Assembly: GCA_021613375.1 (NCBI GenBank)
Contig: CM038727.1
Coordinates: 8,407,942-8,471,941 of the forward strand
Source of the DNA: Megaleporinus macrocephalus
Taxonomy: Eukaryota; Chordata; Actinopteri; Characiformes; Anostomidae
Direction of reading: 5' to 3'
DNA: 64,000 bases
Each line of letters opens with the position of its first letter. Position 1 is the stretch's first letter. Below are positions 23,827 to 34,200 of this stretch, piece by piece. Both the position numbers and the translations under genes were made by a program. The notes under the pieces were generated by a model. The model worked only from the letters and a program-made list of their open reading frames with translations. It was not told the origin of the DNA and searched no databases.

Positions 23827-23829
23827 GTG

Positions 23830-23985
23830 TGGCGTATGCATGTTCTTCCCGTGCTTGAGTGGGTTTCCTCCAGGTACTCCCGTTTCCTCCCACAGTCCAA
23901 ACACATGCATGGTAGGTTGATTGGTCACTCTAAATTGCCCGTAGGTGTGAGTGTGTGACTGTGTGTTGGTGTGATGGACTGGCAA
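23830..23985 (+). mobile_element. tRNA-derived SINE-like element, copy 2 (head missing)
   Basis: The body GTGCTTGAGTGGGTTTCCTC to GTGATGGACTGGC matches the minus strand of 2198-2470. The B-box part is absent, replaced by the 23562-23826 segment, while the A-box array lies on the far side. Confidence 0.75.
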
Positions 23986-24044
23986 ACTGTCATGAAATTC
24001 TTTGCACAGTGCAAACAGCAGCTGCCAAGTTCAAAGGATGAATA

Positions 24045-24080
24045 GAGATACCTGTTTTTCTTTGGACAGCCATGAAATGA
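24045..24080. mobile_element. MITE A terminal scrap
   Basis: ATACCTGTTTTTCTTTGGACAG resembles the right end of MITE A. Only the terminus is present. Confidence 0.45.
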
Positions 24081-24984
24081 AGGAAGGGTGAGCTCCTGTC
24101 CAAGACAGCCACGTTGGGTTCTTCTTCTCCCAATAAGAAGGTTCCCAACAAAACGGGTTATTTAATCAGGCCCTAACACAAAGTCTGGATTCTTCTCTTG
24201 ATGCACATACGCAGCCGGGTGTGAATTAATGATGTGTTGGCAGTTACGCGACGGGATCTTGCGAAAAGAGAACAAAGCGTGACAACAAAGAACTCCAGTT
24301 ATCTGCAACGTGGCCCTCCTTAAAGCTTTGAACGCAGCTCCTCGCAGCCTTTGCCTGTAGCGCCTTATCTTGTTCATCTGTGGCTCCTATTGTATGCACA
24401 TCATAGAATGCATTTAAACAGGAAGTGAAAGTGGCTGCCCACTCCTTGTACCATGCTTCCCTGTTGCCTGGCAACCGCTACCCTGAAGGTCTCAACAGTT
24501 GCCACCGAATGCTTTTAGAACTTGATATGATCACATGCTCGTGGAGCTCCAGTACCTCCGATCTCTCTGCCAGCTGAATAGCTGTCCTTACTAATTGTCT
24601 CCGTGGACAGCCGGGCGAGATCGAGCCCTTTGTAACGTTTCGCATGATGTGCTGCAGCTGCTAATGCATCCGTTACACACGGGTCGGCCTCGGTTTCACA
24701 GCGCCAGTGCGGTGTCAATGGAATTGGGGGACTGGCGGAACGAGCTTCCGATGCAAGTTATTCAATTGCTTAGCAAATCGGATCACGGCGAAGTCGTGAC
24801 GAGACGCTTCTTACTGCTCTCTTCTTCTGAGCACAGTGTGCATGATCCATCAGACACAGTGTATTCAATTTAGTGCACGGTAGAACAAAACAGTGCGAAG
24901 GGCTCAAAATGCAGGAACCAGCTCAAAAAAACAAGGAGGCAGGCTGTCATGTAACCTCATGTCTTCTCCTTCCCCCCACACCAG

Positions 24985-25651
24985 CTTCACAGCACCATCA
25001 CCCACATCCAGGTTCCGATGCTGGGCTTCAACTACACCTTCGCCCACCTCTGCCTGCTGGACGACAGCAAGAACTGCATAGTGGACGACATCCTGAGAGC
25101 CCTGGAGGAGATGCGCGCGGCCAGGGCCTCCAACCGCACGGTGCCGCCGCTGCGCTACCCCATCACCAGGCTCAAGGACGGGCGGGAGGCCTACATCGGG
25201 CACCAGCTTGGCGGGGTAACTCCGGTGGCCAGCGGGCGGGAGGGCGTGCGCACGGCCCGCGCCCTCCAGCTCACCTACTACCTGCAGGCCGCCAGCCCGC
25301 TGAACGAGGTGGTGGCAGCCCGCTGGGAGCTGCTGTTCTGCAAGGAGCTCGAGCACTTCGGCAAGGTGCACCCAGAGCTGGGCCTGTATCCCTTCACCTC
25401 GTCCTCACTGCAGAGGGACTTCCAGAGGACCAGCCGCGTCTCGGAGCGGCCGCTGCTCTTCAGCCTGGCCGTGTGCCTCTCGCTGGCCGTGCTCTGCTGC
25501 TCTATGAGGGACTGCGTGCGCACTAAGCCCTGGCTGGGCCTCCTGGCGCTGGTCACCGTCAGCTTGGCCACCCTCACCTCGGCGGGGATATTCAACCTGG
25601 CGGGGGGGAAGTACAACTCCACGTACCTCGGCATTCCTTTCGTCATGCTGG
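24985..25651 (+). CDS. ptchd1: PTCHD1, coding exon 2 (residues 117-339)
   Basis: The exon starts after CCAG with CTT CAC AGC and carries most of extracellular loop 1: potential N-glycosylation at N132 (NYT) and N166 (NRT), cysteines C139 and C147, and the conserved [18 protein letters not shown]. It then encodes TM2 (about 272-290), TM3 (about 299-319) and the start of TM4. TM2 begins the sterol-sensing-domain-like block. The donor is G|GTAAGC at 25652, splitting the codon for G339. Third positions are very GC-rich, unlike the introns, which explains the open shadow frames. The start codon at 25018 in this frame is only an internal methionine (M128). Confidence 0.97.
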
Positions 25652-26029
25652 GTAAGCATTCCCCTTCTTGCTTTCTTAGAAACATCTCACGCGAGTGATG
25701 AAAATTATATTAATAATAATAATAATAATAATAATGATAGTAATCATAATGATCTTTATTGGTGGAGCACCAGTGGTAGCTCAAAGTGCTTTACAGACAG
25801 TTCTCACCAGAAACAGAAGACGTTAATTCGATATGCTTTTAAAAGGAAATCCCGATAAAACTTGTAGGCCTCCTTAGATTAACGTTGGCTATATATATTC
25901 AGTATTAACCCTTTGATGCACAAGCTGGGTGACCCAAATGAGATTTTATTTTCCATATCTCTGCAATAAATTATTTCATCATTCAAGCTTCCATAAATTC
26001 CTCAATTAACTTGTTTTTTATGGCGTTAA

Positions 26030-26385
26030 ATCAGTGTCACCAGAACTTGAAACTGAAATCAGAGATTTTATATATATATATATATATACATACTCCGTGA
26101 TAAAAGATGTCCCTCTCGATGAGCCTAGAGGTGTTTTTTTATTGGCCGGATGCAAGTTCGATTACATCTGTGCTTGTTTGATCTTCCTGAGTACCCTCAA
26201 TTTCCTGACACAATTTTTCTCAACCCGAATTTTTTCGATCAAAATTTCACAACCTGAATTTCGCAACCTGAAATTTTTTTTACTGAATTAATTTTTACCT
26301 GAAATTCCAAGACCCGAATTTGAAATACCAAAAATTGTGCAGGTCGGATTTTTTAATAACAATTTTCTGGTGACACTGATTTTAC
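26030..26385. mobile_element. foldback insertion inside the piggyBac-type element
   Basis: AATCAGTGTCACCAGAA at the left and TTCTGGTGACACTGATTT at the right are perfect complements. In between are repeated CCTGAATTT/CCCGAATTT motifs. Family unknown. Confidence 0.75.
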
Positions 26386-26421
26386 TCCATAGTTTTTGAT
26401 CATCACAAATCCTGATTTCTG

Positions 26422-26504
<83 letters not shown>
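26422..26504. repeat. (TA)n microsatellite
   Basis: About 80 bases of uninterrupted TA. Confidence 0.97.
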
Positions 26505-26507
<3 letters not shown>

Positions 26508-27299
26508 TAACCCTTAATTAGAATGAACCCTTATGTGTTTACTATGGAATTTGATAGGAACTGCTGACATTTGTAAACATTTGCAGTTGGAAACATATTT
26601 ACAAACACTGTTTCCTGTTTATAAAGTAAATAAATAAGAATTCAAATAATGATTTAAGTTCAAAAACAAGATTTTTAATGAACACTTACATTAAATAATG
26701 AAATAAACTGATTTCTGGAAATGAATACGGGTCAGGTTTGGCCCCATGTTGTGCATTAGAAGGGGTTTGTTTAGCTTGTGCATCAAAGGGTTAAAAACAT
26801 ACGGAATATCTTAGTTTAATTACAAAAGCCTTTCGCTCTTAGGTCACCGTTGTTGTTTACGTCCCAATGGTTGCATTCTGTTCTTCGTCCCATTCTTTTG
26901 ATACTACAGTGATAAAAACATGTTTCCTGTCCAGTCTTTTTCATTTGAACCCAAGTTAGCTAGCAGGACAGCACAGCAGACAATACTCAATATGTAATTC
27001 AGAATGAAGACGACCAGAGAGAGGTGAGGAGCCGGGACTGGGCCAGAATCTGTGGTGTCTTGGCAGCAACTGCTTGTCTGAGAGTGTTTGTCGTAAAGAG
27101 CTCTGATTCCTGTCGGTGGCTGTTCAAGGTGGGCACACGGGTCAAACTATCAGTGTATAAAAATCATATTGCTGCGTTTAGCCTCCCTGTGGTGTAAAAC
27201 TGTAGCAATGGCATTTGGTTTTAGTCTTCGCTCATAGCCAGTGGCGCCAGTGGGTTCTTTAAGCAGCGGTGGCCGGCTAAGAGCTTCAAATGAGGGCAG

Positions 27300-27560
27300 A
27301 GTAGAATAGAATTGAATTTAGAACTGTTTGCCACTTGTGAATTGAACCTCCGCATTAAACCCCACACCCACATATACACACGCTAGTGAACATACACACC
27401 AGAGGGCATTGAGCAAAGTTGCCTGGAGCGGTGGAGAGCCCTATCCACAGAGCCCAGGGAGCAGCTAGTGGGGGTTAGGTGTCTTGCTCAAAGGCACTTC
27501 AGTATTGTCCTGTTGGTCTAGGGGATTCGAACCGACAACCTTCTGGTGACAAGACTGGAT
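27300..27560 (-). repeat. dispersed teleost repeat with B-box-like sequence
   Basis: GGTGTCTTGCTCAAAGGCAC and GGGGATTCGAACCGACAACC are blocks commonly seen repeated in teleost genomes. The complement GGTTCGAATCCCC matches a Pol III B box, but no A box was found upstream on that strand. Confidence 0.45.
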
Positions 27561-27754
27561 ACAGTGGGAACAGTGGTGGGAACACAGGTCATGTGTTTTT
27601 AGGAAGTCGTGTTCGTCCACAAGCGTTTTCCCAAGCTTTTCTCCTTTTATTGCTGGGTAAGCCGTGAAGACTTACATCTCATCTCCTGTTGTCTTTTGAC
27701 TGGAAGCAACAACTTACAGCAGCACCGTGTGATATTGTATTGTATTGTATCTAT

Positions 27755-28666
27755 TAGAGATGGAAGGATCGATCGGCTATGTATCGTTATCGGCTGATTT
27801 TTAATCACAATATGTGTTCGGTAATCGGCTGATATTTCTCCAATTTAGCCCGAGTCGATCGATGGCGTTAAACCAATGAGCCTAATTTCTGGATTTCCAT
27901 CTAGCGTTTCATCCAGGAAGAGGAGTCCTCCTTAAAACCCCCTCCGGCCAGCTTCCTGCAATTCCTATCTGAACCACTAGGTGGAAATACATACCATATC
28001 ATTTTCCACAGACTGACTAAAGCAGCGGCCTCTCAAGAAAAGCATGCGCTGATAGAAAACATGTCGTCCGTCTGGCAGTGTTTTACCATACGTGACAGAC
28101 TTATCTTGGGCGTTTTGTAAAATATGTAAATTCAGTGTGTCTGGTGGGCAAACCAAAGATATTTAACACTACTAATCTGATACGGCACTTAAGAGTACAC
28201 CATGCAGCTGAGTACAGTGAGTATCAGTAAACAGCAGAGCTAGCACGTACAGCTAACACAAAACTAATAACCCAGAACACCATACAGACCAGATCTGACC
28301 GGTACGAACAGAACAGCAGCAACAATTCAAGATTTACATTTAATAATTGCAGTTTTTTGTTTAAAATAAGAGTCTGCGTTTAATGATTACAGTTTTTACT
28401 GCATATATTTAATTAGCTTTTTTTCATTTTAAATTTAAATGTAATAATTGCAGTATTGGTGCTATTTGTTTGATTTACTTTGTTTATTTACTGATAATTT
28501 TGTTAAAAATATTAAACTGTTTCATATAAGTTTGTTAAAAATGGTAATAAACCAGTTTAGACCATGTTTCATGACTTGCTTGCGCTAATAACTACATGTA
28601 GCCCTGCTGTGGCATATAGCCCCACCCTCGAACGGTATCGGGTGATCGCTGATTGGTCCATCTCTA
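27755..28666 (+). mobile_element. hAT-family element with decayed BED zinc finger
   Basis: Terminal repeats are TAGAGATGGA and TCCATCTCTA, flanked by a perfect 8-bp target duplication GTATCTAT (27747-27754 and 28667-28674). Eight-base duplications are the hallmark of hAT elements. Internally, 28107-28200 encodes pieces of a BED zinc finger: FCKICK with SGGQTK in one frame, then FNTTNLIRHLRVHHAAEY in another. The two halves are separated by a frameshift and no catalytic domain remains. It is a dead, internally deleted copy, 912 bp long. Confidence 0.92.
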
Positions 28667-28881
28667 GTATCTATTTTCTCTTCAGTGAGCCAGTAAAAAT
28701 AGCGACAGGTCGCGTGGTTAGATAACCGTTCGAGTGCATTCCATTACGTCATCGACCCAGAGCACATTAAAGTAATGCAGCATCCGTATGTCCGAATAAG
28801 CTTTAAACCTGGTTAGCTAACCTCTAGAGAGTAACCGATTGCGTCATCGACCCAGAGCGCATTAAAGTAATAAAGTAAGGC

Positions 28882-29008
28882 ATCCATCCATCCATCCATC
28901 CATCCATTATCGTCCGCTTTATCCCACTAGTCGGGGTCACGGGGGGGCTGGAGCCAATCCCAGCATCATCGGGACGAAGGCGGGGTACACCATGGACAGG
29001 TCGCCAAT
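28882..29008 (-). mobile_element. tRNA-derived SINE-like element, copy 3 (3' part)
   Basis: (CATC)n, then CGCTTTATCCCACTAGTCGG and CGGGGTACACCATGGACAGG, match 2198-2300. It is cut off at a (TA)n run (29008-29038), so no head or A-box array is present. Confidence 0.75.
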
Positions 29009-29038
29009 TTATATATATATATAATATATATATATATA

Positions 29039-29530
29039 AGCGTTAAACACTTACAACAACATACACCCCTCACACACCCTCTTCCTCACAGTGATACAAG
29101 AAACACACAGCAAATTAAATATCAGGTGGTGTTTGTAGCAATTTGGAGCCTAAAATGCACCAAATCCTAAACAGCAAGTATATTCAGTTTAGTTAGTTTG
29201 AACTAAGTGGGTCAGCAAGTGTAGAACAAGCTTCAGCAAAGTAACTGAGTGTACAGTAGCCAGTCTTGTGAACTTATAGTATGATATATAGGTCTAATAA
29301 TACATTTCAATAATAGTAATTATTAAAATATTTTCTATACTAAACCATACTGTATGCAATTTAAGCAATAAAATATTAAGAAACCTGTTTTATTTTATCA
29401 TATATATATTCACAATTGCTCTTGAATTAAAAAAATAATAATATTTTATCCGATTACTCAATTAATCAATGGAATAATCAATAGCATACTCAATTACTAA
29501 AATAATCGGTAGCTGCAGCCCTAAATGTGG
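29039..29530. repeat. probable transposon remnant ending GGTAGCTGCAGCCCTA
   Basis: AT-rich, ending in ACTAAAATAATCGGTAGCTG and CAGCCCTA, a terminus style seen in fish DNA transposons. The left end was not identified. Confidence 0.35.
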
Positions 29531-30579
29531 CAGATTTTTAATATAATGAAACATTTCACGTGTTTCTAAAGTTGTATTTGAGTAGGAGAGGCCAGTTATA
29601 GCATTTTAACAATCGGGGCTCGTTTTAGAAGTGAGCACTGAGCTTAACTGTCTAATAAAAGACGGATTGGAGTTCCACAGTTAATAACTGAGCCTAATAA
29701 TAATGCTGCAGCAGGGTTTTGCAGTGGTCAATCTGCTGAGCGATCGCTTCAGGCAAGGTCGTTTCCGAACATTTGGGGACCGTGAGCAACATTCAGGGGT
29801 GCAGGAAAGTGGTTTAATGTCAGAGGGGCTGAAGAGTTAAGCATTTTCTAGGTGGCATACTGTACACTGTGATGTCACACCAAATACTATTACTTGGAAA
29901 ATGTACATGTACCACAACATGTCAAGCAACAATAGTGATACGCATATATAACCAACACAGCAACCACTGATGCGCACTCTGCTCTCTCTTACAAGAAGCA
30001 GTTTATGCAAATCAGCTGAGTGGTCGGCATGGGAGGGGGGGATAACTATGTTTGCTGAAGGAAAGGTCTTAAAACATTATTAGGCTGCGTCTGGGCACAG
30101 GAATAGTCTGGCACGTGACCGGTACATAACCTTCTGCTTGAGTTTTAGTAGCATTAACCCTTAAGTGAATTTAAACAGTGCAGCATTCTGAACATATACA
30201 AACAGAACAAAACCAAAAAACTTTATCCTACAAAAGGCACATGTGGGTCTTTGCTATACTTCCAATTTCCTGCTATTGTTATATAGTTACACAGATTTTT
30301 TATTGTTAAAACTTTTAACAGTACTGAATAATTAGGGGTGCTGCAGCCCCTTCGGCACCCCTATGTCCCTAGTGATATCCTAGCTGAGCAGCCACCCACT
30401 CCACCCGGCCCAAACTTTGCCTTGTGTATGTGAGAAGAAAATAAGAATTGCAAAATACAGGGTCCTGGGGCCGTCCATGACTCTCTAATTAATCTCTTAG
30501 ACCCCTCAAGAAATTTCAGGTCCAAATAAATTAACATTTTCAACACAATTAAAAAAATAATAGAATCTAATATTGATAT

Positions 30580-30865
30580 GAATTGGTAATCCATGTCATT
30601 GAGAGGCTGTGGCTACAGTTTTGGCACTAGCCAAGGTGTAAGAGGTCCTCAGGAGTCTGCGGCCCCCTGAATGCCTCAAAAATAACAATTCTGGGCTTGC
30701 AAATTCCTAAGGTTGTCTATTAAACAAAATAGATGCCCAAATGTAAATTCAGAGGGAGGTAGTTGTTCAGCTGTTTCAACCACAATTGGCGAGCTTCTGT
30801 CTTTGATATTCTTAACCCACTAGAGATGCTGCACTGGTCTGCCTCAGGGTGGCGCTGTAATGAAC
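30580..30865. repeat. dispersed repeat 'Q', copy 1
   Basis: Shares AATCCATGTCATTGAGAGGC, ACTGGTCTGCCTCAGGGTGG and CGCTGTAA with 38015-38320. Moderately diverged. Nothing indicates coding. Confidence 0.7.
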
Positions 30866-31250
30866 TGCTTCACCCACTTGGTCCTTCATAGCAGCATCTA
30901 CATCTGAAATCTGAAGTCTTGGCCAGTTTCCCTGAGAGACTGACAGAGAGAGTGGACTGTTACTCATTTCTCGAAGTGAAGACAGAAGAGGGGATGAGTA
31001 AGATCTCAGAGTGTTTCCAGAATAAGAATTGTTAAAGCAAACATGTTTCAGCCACCGAGTCTATCATTAGTGCCGCTATGACAAGTGAGTTAGCAGCCAG
31101 CGCAGGCTGGACCAGCCAGGCTACATGAGATCCCTCCACCAAAATAAACAATACCCACCGTTTAATGCTTAAATCCTTTTTGATGAAGAAATCATCTCTG
31201 GATTCACTGCTAGATACAAAGTTCATAATTTATACGTGACTGCTTATACA

Positions 31251-34200
31251 CAAGGCTGGACTGGTAATCTGGCGTACCGGGCATTTGCCCGGTGGGCTGA
31301 CAGTCCTCAGGGGCCGATGCTGTTGGATTTTTTTCTTACCTTTATTTTTTAGAGACCGGCCCATAATTTAAAGGGGGCGGGCCATTGGCCAATCGTCAAT
31401 ATAGCCAGTGGACTGAACCAATCAGGATATAGGACGAAAGCGGCCCCAATATTTCCCCACCCAAAGCGAAAGAAAGAGGGTGCGGAAAGGTTACGTGCAA
31501 AGACATTGAAGAGTGTCACTGTAGATGAAGAGTGTCACTGTAGATAGTGTTACTGTAGATGAAGAGTGTTCCTGTAGATGAAGTGTTACTGTAGATGAAG
31601 AGTGTTCCTGTAGATGAAGTGTTACTGTAGATGAAGAGTGTCACTGTAGATGAAGTGTTACTGTAGATGAAGAGTGTCACTGTAGATGAAGAGTGTTACT
31701 GTAGATGAACACTAACTGTAGATGAAGAGTGTCACTGTAGATGAGGAGTGTCACTGTACATGAACAGTGTAACTGTAGATGAAGACTGTCACTGTAGATA
31801 GAGTGTCACTGTAGATGGAGAGTGTGACTGTAGATTAAGTGTCACTGTAGATGAAGTGTGTCAATGTAGATGAAGATTGTCACTGTAGATGAAGAGTGTT
31901 ACTGTAGATGAAGAGTGACACTGTAGATGAAGAGTGTCGCTTTAGATGAGGAGTGTTACTGTAGATGAAGAGTGTTACTGTAGATGAAGATTGTCACTGT
32001 AGATGAAGAGTGTCGCTTTAGATGAGGAGTGTTACTGTAGATGAAGAGTGTCACTGTAGATGAACAGTGCCACTGTAGATGAAGAGTGTCACTGTAGATG
32101 AAGAGTGTCACTGTAGATGAACAGTGTCACTGTAGATGAAGAGTGTCACTGTAGATAAACAGTGTCACTGTAGATGAAGAGTGTCACTGCAGATGAAGAG
32201 AGTCACTGTAGATGAAGAGTGTCACTGTAGATTAAGAGTGTTCCTGTAGATGGAGTGTTGCTGTAGATGAAGAGTGTCACTGTAGATGAAGAGTGTCACT
32301 GTAGATGAAGAGTGTCACTGTAGATGAACAGTGTCACTGTAGATGAAGAGTTTCACTGTAGATGAAGAGAGTCACTGTAGATGAAGAGTGTCACTGTAGA
32401 TTAAGAGTGTTCCTGTAGATTAAGAGTGTCGCTGTAGATGAAGAGTGTCACTGTAGATGAAGAGTGTTACTGTAGATTAAGATTGTCACTGTAGATGAAG
32501 AGTGTCGCTTTAGATGAAGAGTGTTACTGTAGATGAAGAGTGTCACTGTAGATGAACAGTGCCACTGTAGATGAAGAGTGTCACTGTAGATGAACAGTGT
32601 CACTGTAGATGAACAGTGTCACTCTAGATGAAGAGTTTCACTGTAGATGAAGAGTGTCACTGTAGATGAAGAGTGTCACTGTAGATGAACAGTGTCACTG
32701 TAGATGAAGAGTGTCGCTTTAGATGAAGAGTGTCACTGTAGATGAAGAGAGTCACTGTAGATGAACAGTGTCACTGTAGATGAACAGTGTCACTGTAGAT
32801 GAAGAGTGTCACTGTAGATGAAGAATGTCACTGTAGATGAAGAATGTCACTGTAGATGAAGAGAGTCACTGTAGATAAAGAGTGTCACTGTAGATGAAGA
32901 GTGTCACTGTAGATGAAGAGTGTCACTGTAGATGAACAGTGTCACTGTAGATGAAGAGTGTCACTGTAGATGAAGAGTGTTACTGTAGATGAAGATTGTC
33001 ACTGTAGATGAAGAGTGTCGCTTTATATGAGGAGTGTTACTGTAGATGAAGAGTGTCACTGTAGATGAACAGTGCCACTGTAGATGAAGAGTGTCACTGT
33101 AGATGAAGAGTGTCACTGTAGATGAAGAGTGTCACTGTAGATAAACAGTGTCACTGTAGATGAAGAGTGTCACTGCAGATGAAGAGAGTCACTGTAGATG
33201 AAGAGTGTCACTGTAGATTAAGAGTGTTCCTGTAGATGGAGTGTTGCTGTAGATGAAGAGTGTCACTGTAGATGAAGAGTGTCACTGTAGATGAAGTGTT
33301 ACACTGTAGATGAAGAGTGTCACTGTAGATGAAGAGTTTCACTGTAGATGAAGAGTTTCACTGTAGATGAAGAGAGTCACTGTAGATGAAGAGTGTCACT
33401 GTAGATTAAGAGTGTTCCTGTAGATGAAGAGTGTCGCTGTAGATGAAGAGTGTCACTGTAGATGAAGTGTCACTGTAGATGAACAGTGTAACTGTAGATG
33501 AAGAGTTTCACTGTAGATGAAGAGTGTTACTGTAGATTAAGATTGTCACTGTAGATGAAGAGTGTCGCTTTAGATGAAGAGTGTTACTGTAGATGAAGAG
33601 TGTCACTGTAGATGAACAGTGCCACTGTAGATGAAGAGTGTCACTGTAGATGAACAGTGCCACTGTAGATGAACAGTGTCACTGTAGATGAACAGTGTCA
33701 CTGTAGATGAAGAGTTTCACTGTAGATGAAGAGTGTCGCTTTAGATGAAGAGTGTCACTGTAGATGAAGAGTGTTACTGTAGATGAACAGTGTCACTGTA
33801 GATGAACAGTGTCACTGTAGATGAAGAGTTTCACTGTAGATGAAGAGTGTCACTGTAGATGAAGAGTGTCACTGTAGATGAACAGTGTCACTGTAGATGA
33901 ACAGTGTCGCTTTAGATGAAGAGTGTCACTGTAGATGAAGAGTGTTACTGTAGATGAAGAATGTCACTGTAGATGAAGAATGTCACTGTAGATGAAGAGA
34001 GTCACTGTAGATAAAGAGTGTCACTGTAGATGAACAGTGTCACTGTAGATGAAGAGTGTCACTGTAGATGAACAGTGTCACTGTAGATGAAGAGTGTCAC
34101 TGTAGATGAAGAGTGTAACTGTAGATGAACAGTGTCACTGTAGATGAAGAGTGTCACTGTAGATGAACAGTGTCACTGTAGATGAACAGTGTCACTGTAG

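Larger units (their letters stand above)
25905..26794. mobile_element. piggyBac-type non-autonomous element
   Basis: A perfect 18-bp terminal inverted repeat, CCCTTTGATGCACAAGCT (25909-25926) and AGCTTGTGCATCAAAGGG (26773-26790), is flanked on both sides by TTAA. TTAA targets and CCC-starting ends define piggyBac. There is no transposase frame. It has collected a foldback insertion (26030-26385) and a (TA)n run (26422-26504). Confidence 0.9.

Noticed and set aside
24873..25526. 217-codon plus-strand frame overlapping exon 2
   Set aside because: Out-of-frame shadow of ptchd1 exon 2, rich in Gly/Ala/Pro from GC bias.
27515..27540. tRNA gene on the minus strand (GGTTCGAATCC B box)
   Set aside because: No A box or cloverleaf could be found upstream; the site is part of a dispersed repeat.
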